DNA of 50,233 bases, taken from the NCBI GenBank assembly GCA_013388635.1, contig JACAEX010000075.1:1-50233 (forward strand). The letters run 5' to 3'. A program made the position numbers and the translations under genes. Every line of letters begins with the position of its first letter. The first letter of the stretch is position 1. Below the pieces are notes generated by a model. It was not told where the DNA came from. It searched no databases and saw nothing but the letters and a program-made list of their open reading frames with translations. Positions 1 to 8,397 of this stretch are shown here, one piece after another. This stretch comes from Syntrophaceae bacterium. GTDB taxonomy: Bacteria; Desulfobacterota; BSN033; UBA1163.

Positions 1-52
1 CAAATCGGCTCGCCCCGACCACTTGCCACGGCGTCGGGTCCGTCTTCGCCAT
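1..52 (-). CDS. Possible N-terminus of an unidentified protein, cut by the window edge
   Basis: An ATG on the minus strand at 52 opens a frame that runs off the left edge after 17 codons (MAKTDPTPWQVVGASRF). The stretch is GC-rich and has coding-like composition, while the 53-211 gap next to it looks non-coding. No convincing ribosome binding site is visible and 17 residues are too few to identify a family. It would be divergent from the nfnA promoter. This is only a possibility. Confidence 0.3.
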   Translation of the reverse strand, partial: MAKTDPTPWQVVGASRF

Positions 53-211
53 CTCTATCCTAACCAGAAGAAAACCTAATTTCTAACCTGTCAGTCTTGT
101 TACCCCAGCGCCATCAGTACCCTATGCCAACACCTCAGATAATGCCTCATGAATCTCGGATATCCCAAAGGACGACTCCGCAAGTGTAGACGTGAAGGAT
201 TCGTTAAATGG

Positions 212-240
212 TTGACATTGGTTCTTTTTTAATTTATATA
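212..240 (+). promoter_or_regulatory. Sigma70-type promoter for nfnAB
   Basis: A perfect -35 box TTGACA (212-217) is followed, after a 17-base spacer, by TATATA (235-240). The spacer is T-rich. The next gene (nfnA) starts at 287, leaving a short leader. From 53 to 211 I see no gene or recognisable element. Confidence 0.75.
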
Positions 241-286
241 TTGGCCGACTTTGTGAAAAATTTATCAGAGAAGGGAGGGGGGGAGT

Positions 287-1120
287 TTGTACAAAATCAT
301 ATATAAAAGGGAGATGGCTGAGAAGACCGTGTGCCATTTTAAGGTGGAGGCTCCGAGAATTGCTCGGAAGGCGAAGCCAGGACAGTTTGTTGTGCTAAGA
401 GCCAATGAGACCGGAGAGAGAATTCCTTTGACCATGGGAGGAACAGATCCGGCTTCAGGGACGATCGACCTGATCTTTCAGGTTGTGGGAAAGACCACTG
501 CTCTCTTAAGGACCTTCAATGTAGGTGACTCCATCCAGGATATCATCGGCCCATTGGGCAGGCCGACACATGTTGAAAACTTAGGAACGGTGATCTGCGT
601 CGGAGGCGGGACAGGCGTGGCCGTGATGTATCCGATCACCAAGGCTTACAAAGAGGCGGGGAATCATGTGATCGCCATCATCGGAGCTCGGACCAAAGAC
701 CTCCTGATCCTCGAAGATGAGATGCGTGCAGCCAGTCATGACCTGAGGGTGACCACGGATGACGGGAGTTATGGACATCATGGATTCGTGACCGATGTGT
801 TGAAGAAGATCCTGGATGAGCGGAAGGATGTCAAATTGGTCGTCGGGATTGGGCCGGTGCCGATGATGAAGTTTCTGTGCAAGATGACAAAGGAGTATGG
901 GGTCAAAACCATGGTCAGTTTGAATCCCATCATGGTCGATGCCACTGGCATGTGTGGAGCCTGCCGGGTCACGGTGGGAGGCAAGACAAAATTCTGCTGT
1001 GTGGACGGGCCTGAGTTTGACGGCCATGAAGTCGACTACGATGAGCTGGTGAAACGGCAGAGGGCCTATCTTGCAGAGGAGAAGGTATCGATGGAACAAT
1101 TTGTTGCGAGGGGAAGGTAA
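287..1120 (+). CDS. nfnA: NfnA/SudB-type ferredoxin:NADP oxidoreductase small subunit
   Basis: Small subunit of an NADH-dependent reduced-ferredoxin:NADP+ oxidoreductase, a soluble flavin-based electron-bifurcating transhydrogenase. The 277 residues match the family length. An FAD-binding barrel with the RIPLTMG motif (about residues 46-52) comes first. An NAD-binding Rossmann segment with GGGTGVAVMYPI (about 105-116) follows. Near the C-terminus a cysteine cluster (GMCGACRV then KFCCVDG, about 221-241) would hold the [2Fe-2S] centre. The TTG at 287 is chosen because a strong purine-rich Shine-Dalgarno (271-283) lies just upstream and the protein then begins MYKIIYKREMAEK, as in homologues. 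The partner gene nfnB starts 10 bases after the stop. The same family includes sulfide dehydrogenase (SudB) and dihydroorotate dehydrogenase electron-transfer subunits, but the NfnB neighbour favours Nfn. Confidence 0.88.
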   Translation: MYKIIYKREMAEKTVCHFKVEAPRIARKAKPGQFVVLRANETGERIPLTMGGTDPASGTIDLIFQVVGKTTALLRTFNVGDSIQDIIGPLGRPTHVENLGTVICVGGGTGVAVMYPITKAYKEAGNHVIAIIGARTKDLLILEDEMRAASHDLRVTTDDGSYGHHGFVTDVLKKILDERKDVKLVVGIGPVPMMKFLCKMTKEYGVKTMVSLNPIMVDATGMCGACRVTVGGKTKFCCVDGPEFDGHEVDYDELVKRQRAYLAEEKVSMEQFVARGR

Positions 1121-1130
1121 GGGGGGTGCC

Positions 1131-2540
1131 ATGTCAGAGAAAGAGAAGAAGGAGAAGCCAAAAGTTCCAAGGCAAAAGATGCCCGAGCAGGACCCAAAAG
1201 TCAGGGCAAAAAATTTTGACGAAGTTCCCTTTGGCTACACCCCTGACCTGGCACAGCTCGAGGCGAGCCGGTGCCTTCAATGCAAAAAGCCAAAATGCAT
1301 CGAAGGCTGTCCGGTGGAGATCAACATCCCGGGCTTTATCAAACTCATCTTAGATGGGGATTTTACCGGTGCGGCTCGGAAATTGAAAGAACGAAACAGC
1401 CTCCCTGCAATTTGTGGAAGGGTCTGTCCTCAGGAGGATCAGTGTGAGAAGTTCTGCATTGTCGGGAAGAAAGATCAACCTGTGGCCATCGGTCGATTGG
1501 AGCGATTTGCTGCGGATTGGGAGAGGACGAAGGGAGAGGTCTCCATTCCTGAAAAGGCGCCTTCTACCGGTAAGAAAGTAGCGGTCGTGGGATCAGGCCC
1601 GGCCGGTTTGACCCTGGCAGGGGATCTGATTCTCAAGGGACATGAGGTTACGATCTTTGAAGCCCTCCATAAACCAGGGGGCGTCCTGGTTTATGGCATC
1701 CCGGAATTTCGGCTTCCCAAGGCGATTGTCCAGGCTGAGGTGAATTACTTGGAGCGACTGGGTGTGAGAGTGGAATGTAATTGTGTGATCGGAAGGATCG
1801 AGACTGTGGATGAACTGCTTCAGGAGTACGATGCTGTATTCTTAGGCTTGGGCGCAGGCCTTCCCCAGTTTTTGAATATCCCCGGTGAGAATTTCTGCGG
1901 GATCTACTCAGCCAATGAATATCTGACCCGATCGAATTTGATGAAGGCCTACCTCTTTCCCCAATACGATACACCCATTGCGAGAGGAAAGAACGTTGCG
2001 GTCTTTGGAGCGGGAAATGTGGCCATGGATTCGGCAAGGACAGCTCTGCGATTGGGTGCGGAAACGGTTCGGATCATCTACCGCAGATCGAGGGATGAGA
2101 TGCCCGCCCGTATCGAAGAGGTTCATCATGCAGAAGAGGAAGGCGTCCAGTTCTATCTCCTTACAGCACCGGTTCGATTCTTAGGAGACGATAACGGGTG
2201 GGTGACCGGTGTGGAGTGCCTGAGGATGGAGTTAGGAGAGCCTGATGAGTCAGGAAGGCGCAGGCCGATTCCCATCAAGGGTTCGGAATTCCAATTGGAG
2301 TGCGATATGGCCGTGGTGGCGATCGGGGCAGGTGCCAATCCGCTTCTTCCCACACAGACACCGGGTCTGGAACTGAATAAGAGAGGGTATATTGTCGCTG
2401 ATCCGGAGACCGGAAAGACGTCTAAGCCAGGGGTATGGGCAGGAGGAGATATCGTCACTGGATCGGCAACCGTGATCTTGGCCATGGGAGCAGGACGAAA
2501 GGCTGCCAACTCGATCCACGAGTACTTGATGAATAAATAG
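1131..2540 (+). CDS. nfnB: NfnB/SudA-type, GltD-like FAD/NADPH oxidoreductase large subunit
   Basis: Large subunit of the Nfn transhydrogenase, expected to carry the bifurcating FAD, NADP(H) and two [4Fe-4S] clusters and to exchange electrons with ferredoxin. The 469 residues show an N-terminal cysteine domain (CLQCKKPKCIEGC at about 48-60 and ICGRVC about 110-115), an FAD dinucleotide fold (GSGPAG about 154), and a second nucleotide fold (GAGNVAMD about 294) followed by YRRSRDEMPA, the usual GltD-family signature associated with NADP(H). The C-terminal GGDIVTGSATVILAMGAG closes the FAD domain. ATG 1131 is preferred over in-frame upstream codons because it follows a G-rich ribosome binding site and gives the normal family N-terminus. 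The same module occurs twice more in this window, inside the NuoF fusions at 5264 and 25506. Confidence 0.9.
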   Translation: MSEKEKKEKPKVPRQKMPEQDPKVRAKNFDEVPFGYTPDLAQLEASRCLQCKKPKCIEGCPVEINIPGFIKLILDGDFTGAARKLKERNSLPAICGRVCPQEDQCEKFCIVGKKDQPVAIGRLERFAADWERTKGEVSIPEKAPSTGKKVAVVGSGPAGLTLAGDLILKGHEVTIFEALHKPGGVLVYGIPEFRLPKAIVQAEVNYLERLGVRVECNCVIGRIETVDELLQEYDAVFLGLGAGLPQFLNIPGENFCGIYSANEYLTRSNLMKAYLFPQYDTPIARGKNVAVFGAGNVAMDSARTALRLGAETVRIIYRRSRDEMPARIEEVHHAEEEGVQFYLLTAPVRFLGDDNGWVTGVECLRMELGEPDESGRRRPIPIKGSEFQLECDMAVVAIGAGANPLLPTQTPGLELNKRGYIVADPETGKTSKPGVWAGGDIVTGSATVILAMGAGRKAANSIHEYLMNK

Positions 2541-2570
2541 AATAGACAATCGATCGACTGCTGATCAAAT

Positions 2571-2592
2571 GGCGGGACCAAATGGTCCCGCC
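2571..2592. terminator. Hairpin between convergent nfnB and the PhnD-like gene
   Basis: Ten-base perfect inverted repeat GGCGGGACCA / TGGTCCCGCC with an AA centre. It lies 30 bases after the nfnB stop and in front of a convergent gene. There is no strong T-run directly after it, so it may be a bidirectional or Rho-assisted stop rather than a classical intrinsic terminator. Confidence 0.6.
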
Positions 2593-2656
2593 TTAACCAT
2601 CCTGAGAAGCACCCCTTAACGGGTCTCTTTTTTTGTAGCCTCCACGAATTGGCAGA

Positions 2657-3463
2657 TCACCAAGTATAAGTTTTGGGATCGATCTTCCCCCTCTTCATCA
2701 GGTCGATCGTGGGCTCGAGCAGGGAAGGATCGAACTCCCTGAAGAACCTGACTCCAAAGACATTTGCATTCTTTAACGCAGCGAGTTTGATCCTGACCAG
2801 ATCCTCGGAGGAGACCGCCTTGTTTGCACTGAGCACTAAATCCGGATGCCGGTACTCGGAGACCCCAGGGTAGTCGAAATGGTTGATCCCTTCAAAGTTG
2901 GCTCTCCTCTCTTCCCACCACGATTTCTTCACAAAGGCGCACTTCGCCCTTCCGGTCTTAACGGCATTGACAGCTGCTGTGGGGTTATCCATTGCTATTT
3001 CGGCCTTTCCACCTGTTGCAGCCTTTGCCGCTGATTCTCCAGCGCTTGTCCCTTTGGCATAGGCCACAGCAGAACCCGCATTCTTAACGATGGTCTTTGG
3101 ATCTGTCCCGGCTGAAGAAGGAGCGATGAGCACGGAGGTGTAGAATTCTTTCCCGTTAACTCCCTGGACAATGGGGACTGAGAGTCCACGGCGAAATAGC
3201 ATGGCCTGTACGAAGCTGCCCACAAAGACGAGCGCGGGTTTCCTTTGGGAAAAGGCCTCTATGATTTCTGGCCGGGACTGGGCAATCCGGGGCTGAATAG
3301 TCAATCCACTGGACTGGGAAAGGGCCTCTGCAATCGCCTTTGCTTTGGGAGCCCTCTCTGCCCAGTCGGGCGGGTAGTAGAGAGTGAGTTCAGCTGCCGA
3401 GGTGACCACAGGGATGGATAGGAAGATGAGCAGGAAGAGGAACAAGATGATGATTCTTTTCAT
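2657..3463 (-). CDS. PhnD-like periplasmic substrate-binding protein
   Basis: Probable exported substrate-binding protein of the phosphate/phosphite/phosphonate-type ABC transporter family (PhnD-like). The 268 residues begin with a clear signal peptide (MKRII followed by a Leu/Ile-rich core, cleavage probably near VTSAAE). The body has family-like segments such as ALVFVGSFVQAMLFRRG, KGTSAGESAAKAATGG and CAFVKKSWWEER. I chose the ATG at 3463 rather than 3469 because AAAGGAGG lies 7-8 bases before it but only 1-2 bases before the earlier ATG. No permease or ATPase gene is adjacent, so it is a stand-alone binding protein. The true ligand cannot be told; similar proteins are often annotated as phosphonate binding but may bind other oxyanions or serve as sensor components. 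Confidence 0.7.
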   Translation of the reverse strand: MKRIIILFLFLLIFLSIPVVTSAAELTLYYPPDWAERAPKAKAIAEALSQSSGLTIQPRIAQSRPEIIEAFSQRKPALVFVGSFVQAMLFRRGLSVPIVQGVNGKEFYTSVLIAPSSAGTDPKTIVKNAGSAVAYAKGTSAGESAAKAATGGKAEIAMDNPTAAVNAVKTGRAKCAFVKKSWWEERRANFEGINHFDYPGVSEYRHPDLVLSANKAVSSEDLVRIKLAALKNANVFGVRFFREFDPSLLEPTIDLMKRGKIDPKTYTW

Positions 3464-3716
3464 GACCATACCTCCTTTGGGGTTCTACGCAGAAGATTTA
3501 TTCTCTTTGTTCCCAGTTTATTGGAACTGTGCCAATTTTAGTGAGAAAAGCTTCAGAACCAGGGATAGGCATATTCCGTGCCAAAGTACAGTGTCTTGCT
3601 AATGCTGCTATTTGACTAAGGAATTTAGTATTTTTGAAGAAGGGTTAAAGGAGGAGAAGGCCCAATTTTGTCAATCGTGAAAGGGCACTGGCCATTTCTA
3701 TATCACCTGGTCCATT

Positions 3717-4559
3717 CTATTCCTGGACCAGACTCCGAATCACCTTCATATTCTTCAGATCCTCGACGGTATCATTTCTCGGAGTCTCCATGATTCCGGG
3801 AAGGTGTTTCAAGAGAGGGTGGTTGATGAGGTAACGGAATCCTTCGAGCCCGATATACCCCTCGCCGATATGCCAGTGTCGATCCTTTCTCGATCCAAGA
3901 GGTGTCTTTGAATCGTTGAGATGAAGGAGGTGAAGTTTCTTCAACCCGATCCTCTGATCGAAAGATTGGAGCGTGCTCTCAATGCCGTCCTTTTTCGAGA
4001 GATCATATCCCGCCTGAAAAGAGTGGGCCGTATCGAGGCAGATGCCCATCCTCTCCTTTTCCTCAACTCCGAGGATGATCCTCTCGATCTGTTCAAAGGT
4101 ATTTCCGATTTCTGTTCCCTGACCGGCTGTGTTCTCCAATAGGAGGATGACCGGATTTTTCACCCTTTGAAAGGCCTGATTGATCGCCTGAGAGACAGAT
4201 TCAATGGCCTCTTCTTCTGAGGATTCCAATCGATGGCCGATATGGATGATCAGGTACTGAGCACCGAGTTGCTCAGCTCTTTTTAGGTCTGTGGCGATCG
4301 AGTCGATCGATCGTTTGTAGAACTTCGATTTTTGAGAGGCAATATTGGGAAGGTAGGGCAAATGAAGAAAGAGGGGAAAGAGAGCGGATGACTGGATGGA
4401 GGCATGAAATCGCTCAACCTCCTCTCGATCCAACGGCTCGTACTTCCATCCCCTCGGATTTCGGGAGAAGAACTGGATGGTTTCACAACCCCGGAGCTCA
4501 GCCCTCTCGACTATCCTTGAAAACCCTCCTGAAATGGAGATGTGGAATCCAAATCGCAT
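3717..4559 (-). CDS. nfo: Endonuclease IV (AP endonuclease)
   Basis: Cytosolic DNA repair enzyme that cleaves 5' to abasic sites using a trinuclear zinc centre in a TIM barrel. The 280 residues match the family. Metal-binding segments are visible in order: FHISISGG at the start, LHLPYLPN (about 66), IIHIGHRLESS (about 106), LLLENTAGQG (about 145), CLDTAHSFQAGYDL (about 180), LLHLNDSKTPLGSRKDRHWHIGEG (read as two motifs, HLNDSK and DRHWHIGEG) and the final IMETPR. The gene is monocistronic on the minus strand, with its own promoter at 4600-4627, divergent from the formate dehydrogenase operon. Confidence 0.93.
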   Translation of the reverse strand: MRFGFHISISGGFSRIVERAELRGCETIQFFSRNPRGWKYEPLDREEVERFHASIQSSALFPLFLHLPYLPNIASQKSKFYKRSIDSIATDLKRAEQLGAQYLIIHIGHRLESSEEEAIESVSQAINQAFQRVKNPVILLLENTAGQGTEIGNTFEQIERIILGVEEKERMGICLDTAHSFQAGYDLSKKDGIESTLQSFDQRIGLKKLHLLHLNDSKTPLGSRKDRHWHIGEGYIGLEGFRYLINHPLLKHLPGIMETPRNDTVEDLKNMKVIRSLVQE

Positions 4560-4599
4560 CCTGGTCTCTTGAATTGGAATGGATGAAAACTTAGGATTA

Positions 4600-4627
4600 A
4601 ATATAATAGTCCATCGATCCCTGTCAA
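4600..4627 (-). promoter_or_regulatory. Promoter for nfo
   Basis: On the minus strand TTGACA (4627-4622) is followed after 16 bases by TATATT (4605-4600). It is back to back with the plus-strand promoter at 4641-4669, with only 13 bases between the two -35 boxes. Confidence 0.6.
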
Positions 4628-4640
4628 CAAGGGTATCTTC

Positions 4641-4669
4641 TTGACAAAGAAGGGAGATTGATTTACGAA
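4641..4669 (+). promoter_or_regulatory. Promoter for the NAD(P)-linked formate dehydrogenase operon
   Basis: TTGACA (4641-4646), 17-base spacer, TACGAA (4664-4669), about 120 bases before the NuoE-like gene. The -35 is perfect; the -10 is weaker. The same TTGACAAA-type -35 recurs before the cytochrome operon (11132), nuoA (22721) and the TonB receptor leader (43883). Confidence 0.55.
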
Positions 4670-4789
4670 TGAAACATTTTGAACCCTTCGACTCGGAGTT
4701 TCATTCCTAAGAGTTATCGGTTACTTACCCGGGCCATTGAATCACCTTAGAAGATTCAGGAGATTTGAATCGTAAAGAGGAGCGGAGAG

Positions 4790-5251
4790 ATGCCGGAGTC
4801 ATGCGATTTAGCGAAGATGGGGCCTCTTTTGGAAAAGTACAGAGGCCAGGATGGGATGCTCATCCCGGTCCTGCAGGATGCCCAGGCCCTTTATGGCTAT
4901 CTACCAGAGGAGGTTTTGGTTTGCATCGGTCGGGAACTGAAGATTCCGTTAAGCCGGATCTACGGCGTGGTCACATTTTATGCCCAGTTCTACCTGACCC
5001 CTCGAGGACGGCATACGGTGAGGGTCTGCAGGGGAACGGCCTGTCATGTCCGTGGGGGCAAGCAGATCCTCAAGGCAGTTCAGGAGTTTTTGGGCATCGA
5101 AGAGAACGAGACCACGCCAGATTTCAAATTTACCTTCGAGACCGTGGCCTGCCTTGGGGCCTGCGCGCTTTCTCCAGTTCTTCTGGTCGATAAAAAGTAT
5201 TACGGGAAACTGACCCCGACGAAGGTGGAACAGGTGTTGAAGCAGTACTGA
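4790..5251 (+). CDS. NuoE-like [2Fe-2S] thioredoxin-fold subunit of formate dehydrogenase
   Basis: 24-kDa-type (NuoE/HndA/HylE-like) electron-transfer subunit, 153 residues. An N-terminal helical part (LIPVLQDAQALYGYLPEEV) is followed by the thioredoxin-like [2Fe-2S] domain with ligands in VCRGTACHVRG (about 83-93) and VACLGACALSP (about 125-135). ATG 4790 follows GAGGAGCGGAGAG. The NuoF/GltD fusion starts 12 bases downstream and the Sec formate dehydrogenase after that. The protein is therefore inferred to be part of a soluble NAD(P)-dependent FDH rather than of complex I, whose operon lies 18 kb away and lacks a NuoE. Sharing with complex I cannot be excluded. Confidence 0.85.
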   Translation: MPESCDLAKMGPLLEKYRGQDGMLIPVLQDAQALYGYLPEEVLVCIGRELKIPLSRIYGVVTFYAQFYLTPRGRHTVRVCRGTACHVRGGKQILKAVQEFLGIEENETTPDFKFTFETVACLGACALSPVLLVDKKYYGKLTPTKVEQVLKQY

Positions 5252-5263
5252 AGGAGGCGAGCG

Positions 5264-8200
5264 TTGAAGCTAAGATCTGATCGGGATTTGGTTGCGCTAA
5301 GAGAAAGCATCCTCAGGGAGAGAGATCCGAACAAGACCTGTGTGACGATCTGCGGCGGAACAGGATGTCGGGCCTGGGGGGGTGAGGAGGTCCGGTTGGC
5401 CTTCATCGAGGAGATCCGGAAGCAGGGCCTGGAAGGGAAAGTGGGTGTCATGAGAACAGGCTGCCACGGCTTCTGCGAACGAGGGCCTGTGGTCGTCATC
5501 CTGCCCGAGGAGATATTCTATCAACAGGTGGCGGTTGGCGATGTACCAGAGATCGTCTCGAAAACGCTCCGCGAAAGACGGGTGGTCGAGCGGCTCCTTT
5601 ACACGGATCCTGCCACAGGCCGGGTGATCACGTATGACCACGATGTCCCTTTTTACAAGGGGCAGACGCGTTTGGTCTTCAGCGACAATGGCCGGATCGA
5701 TCCTACGGAGATTCGAGACTACATTGCCCGGGGAGGTTACTCCGGCCTGAGCAAAGCCCTCTTCTCCATGACTCCGGAGCAGGTGATCGATGAGGTTGAG
5801 AAGTCAGGCCTGCGCGGCCGGGGAGGAGCTGGTTTTCCAACCGGAAGAAAGTGGCGTTTTACCCGGAGCTCGCCCGGAGAGGTAAAGTATATCGTCTGTA
5901 ATGCCGACGAAGGAGACCCGGGCGCCTTCATGGATCGAAGTGTCTTGGAGGGGAATCCACATCTCGTCTTAGAGGGAATGCTCATTGCTGCCTACGCGAT
6001 CGGAGCCCATAGCGGCTATGTCTATGTCCGGGCTGAATATCCCCTTGCCGTCCAGCATCTGAAGATCGCACTCGAGCAGGCGGAAGAGATGGGTCTGATC
6101 GGAGACCAGATCCTGGGTTCTGATTTCAGTTTTCATCTGAAGATCAAGGAGGGAGCAGGGGCCTTTGTCTGCGGCGAGGAGACAGCCCTTCTGGCATCGA
6201 TCGAAGGCAAGCGCGGGATGCCCCGGGCACGGCCGCCATTTCCTGCTGTCTCAGGGCTTTGGGGAAAACCTACGAACATCAATAATGTGGAGACCTATGC
6301 CAATATCCGCTCCATCATCCTCAACGGGTCATCAGCCTACGCGGCCATCGGGACTCAGGGGAGCAAGGGCACGAAGATCTTCTCCCTGACCGGCAAGATC
6401 AACAATACCGGTCTGGTCGAGGTGCCCATGGGCACCACGCTCCGGGAAGTGATTTTTAATATCGGCGGAGGAATTCCGCGGGGTCGCCATTTCAAAGCGG
6501 CGCAGATGGGAGGGCCTTCTGGCGGATGCCTGCCTGCGCAGTATCTCGACCTCCCCATCGACTATGAGTCCCTGACCCAGGTAGGTTCGATGATGGGCTC
6601 GGGTGGCATGATCGTCATGGACGAAAAGACCTGCATGGTGGACATTGCCCGTTTCTTTCTCAGCTTCACCCAGGAAGAGTCTTGTGGCAAATGTGTGCCC
6701 TGTCGGATCGGTACGAAGCGGATGCTCGAGATCCTCACCCGGATCACAAAAGGCGAGGGAAGAGAAGAAGATATCGATCTCCTGCTCGAGATGGGCCGGA
6801 TCATCAAAGACTCGGCCCTCTGCGGCCTGGGCCAGACCTGCCCCAATCCCGTGCTTTCTACGATCAACTACTTCCGGAACGAATATGAGGCCCATATTCG
6901 TGACCGATACTGCCCTGCTGGGGCCTGCGAGGCCCTGGTCTTTGCTCCCTGCGAGAATACCTGCCCGGTGCGGTGCGATGCCGCGGGGTATACCGCCCTG
7001 ATCTCTGAGAGAAGGTATGAAGAGGCGCTGAGCCTGATCCGACTGACCATGCCTTTGGCAGCGGTCTGCGGCAGGGTCTGCACTCATCCTTGCGAGAATA
7101 TGTGCAAACGGGGAGAGATCGATCAGCCGATCGCCATTGCTTCGCTCAAACGATTCGCATCCGACTGGGAACTGAGCTCAGGCTCCATGGCGCCCCCCGT
7201 CTTTCTTGAGAAGCCGAAGGCCGAACGCGTGGCGATTGTCGGTGCAGGACCTGCCGGGCTCAATGCCGCATATCACCTGGGACGTCGGGGTTATCAGGTT
7301 TCGATCTTCGAGGCCCTGCCTCTTCCAGGAGGCATGCTTTCCGTAGGGATTCCGGAGTACCGATTGCCGCGAAGGAATTTGATGAACGATATCCGATTCA
7401 TCTGTCAGCACCATGTTGAAATCAAGACGGGTAAGGCGCTCGGCAAGGATTTTAACATCGACGATCTCTTTCATCAGGGATATAAGGCCATCTTTCTGGC
7501 GATGGGCGCTCACAAGAATCAGAGAATGAGTATCCCAGGGGAGGACGGCCCTGGCGTTTTGCCAGGAGTGGACTTCTTGCGCAGGGTCAACTTGGGAGAG
7601 AAGGTGGAGGTGGGAAGGAGAGTGGCTGTGATCGGCGGAGGGAATGTGGCCTTTGACGCGGCACGCACAGCCCTTCGTCTTGGCGCCAAGGAGGTCTCCA
7701 TCGTTTATCGCCGCACGCGTGACGAGATGCCTGCAAATGATGAAGAGATTGAGGAGGCTGAACACGAAAAGATCAAGCTCCTTTATCTCATCGCCCCTGT
7801 CGAGATCGTCAGGGAGAACGGCAGGGTGAGAGGGCTGTTGTGTCAACGGATGGAACTGGGCGATTTTGATGCGAGCGGAAGGCGACGGCCGATTCCCATC
7901 AAAGGTTCGGAGTTCTTGATGGAGGTGGAGACCGTCATCCCGGCCATTGGCTATGTTCCGGATCTCTCCTGTCTTCCTCTGGATGGTGGTTTTAAGACGA
8001 CCAAGGCTGGAACCCTTCAGGTCGATCCGATCACCCTCGCAACAGATCTTCCCGGTGTATTTGCCGGAGGCGATCTGGTCACAGGGCCATCCACGGTTGT
8101 GGAGGCCATGGCCAGCGGCTATCGCGCGGCCATTTCCATCGATAAGTACTTGAAAGGACAGGATCCCCGACGGGATCGGGCCTACCAGGCGCTCAGGCGG

Positions 8201-8380
8201 GTCGATGTGCCAAAGGCTGAGGGAGAAGAAGAGGCAGCCACCTCAAAACCGAGGGCCAAGATGCCTGCGATGGATGTCAATCGCCGGGTCTGCACGTTCG
8301 AGGAAGTGAACTTAGGATTTGATGAAGAGACTGCCGTTCGTGAGGCAAAACGCTGTCTGCGCTGTGACCTCGAACGGTGA
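5264..8380 (+). CDS. NuoF-GltD fusion: diaphorase subunit of formate dehydrogenase
   Basis: A 1038-residue two-part flavoprotein. Residues about 20-110 form a [2Fe-2S] ferredoxin-like domain (CVTICGGTGC, then GCHGFC). A full NuoF follows: FMN/NAD motifs GRGGAGFPTGRKW (about 184) and CNADEGDPGAF (about 212), an SLBB segment, and the N3-type cluster SCGKCVPCRIGT (about 472) with a distal CGLGQTC. From about 560 a GltD/NfnB module begins, with PCENTCPVRC and VCGRVC (two [4Fe-4S]), FAD fold GAGPAG (about 660) and NADP-type fold GGGNVAFD (about 791) followed by YRRTRDEMPA. The TTG start at 5264 has AAGGAGG six bases upstream. The single chain could pass electrons from formate to NAD through FMN and to NADP or ferredoxin through the GltD FAD; that is inference. 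It overlaps no neighbour; fdhA1 starts 17 bases later. Confidence 0.88.
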   Translation: MKLRSDRDLVALRESILRERDPNKTCVTICGGTGCRAWGGEEVRLAFIEEIRKQGLEGKVGVMRTGCHGFCERGPVVVILPEEIFYQQVAVGDVPEIVSKTLRERRVVERLLYTDPATGRVITYDHDVPFYKGQTRLVFSDNGRIDPTEIRDYIARGGYSGLSKALFSMTPEQVIDEVEKSGLRGRGGAGFPTGRKWRFTRSSPGEVKYIVCNADEGDPGAFMDRSVLEGNPHLVLEGMLIAAYAIGAHSGYVYVRAEYPLAVQHLKIALEQAEEMGLIGDQILGSDFSFHLKIKEGAGAFVCGEETALLASIEGKRGMPRARPPFPAVSGLWGKPTNINNVETYANIRSIILNGSSAYAAIGTQGSKGTKIFSLTGKINNTGLVEVPMGTTLREVIFNIGGGIPRGRHFKAAQMGGPSGGCLPAQYLDLPIDYESLTQVGSMMGSGGMIVMDEKTCMVDIARFFLSFTQEESCGKCVPCRIGTKRMLEILTRITKGEGREEDIDLLLEMGRIIKDSALCGLGQTCPNPVLSTINYFRNEYEAHIRDRYCPAGACEALVFAPCENTCPVRCDAAGYTALISERRYEEALSLIRLTMPLAAVCGRVCTHPCENMCKRGEIDQPIAIASLKRFASDWELSSGSMAPPVFLEKPKAERVAIVGAGPAGLNAAYHLGRRGYQVSIFEALPLPGGMLSVGIPEYRLPRRNLMNDIRFICQHHVEIKTGKALGKDFNIDDLFHQGYKAIFLAMGAHKNQRMSIPGEDGPGVLPGVDFLRRVNLGEKVEVGRRVAVIGGGNVAFDAARTALRLGAKEVSIVYRRTRDEMPANDEEIEEAEHEKIKLLYLIAPVEIVRENGRVRGLLCQRMELGDFDASGRRRPIPIKGSEFLMEVETVIPAIGYVPDLSCLPLDGGFKTTKAGTLQVDPITLATDLPGVFAGGDLVTGPSTVVEAMASGYRAAISIDKYLKGQDPRRDRAYQALRRVDVPKAEGEEEAATSKPRAKMPAMDVNRRVCTFEEVNLGFDEETAVREAKRCLRCDLER

Positions 8381-8397
8381 GGAAAGGACCGAGAGGG

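Noticed and set aside
581-1132. Long open frames opposite or out of frame to large genes (for example the minus-strand frames at 581-1132, 12019-13206 and 33089-34126)
   Set aside because: They are shadows of nfnA, the cytochrome fusion and nuoL; they have low-complexity or His/Arg-rich translations and no family features.
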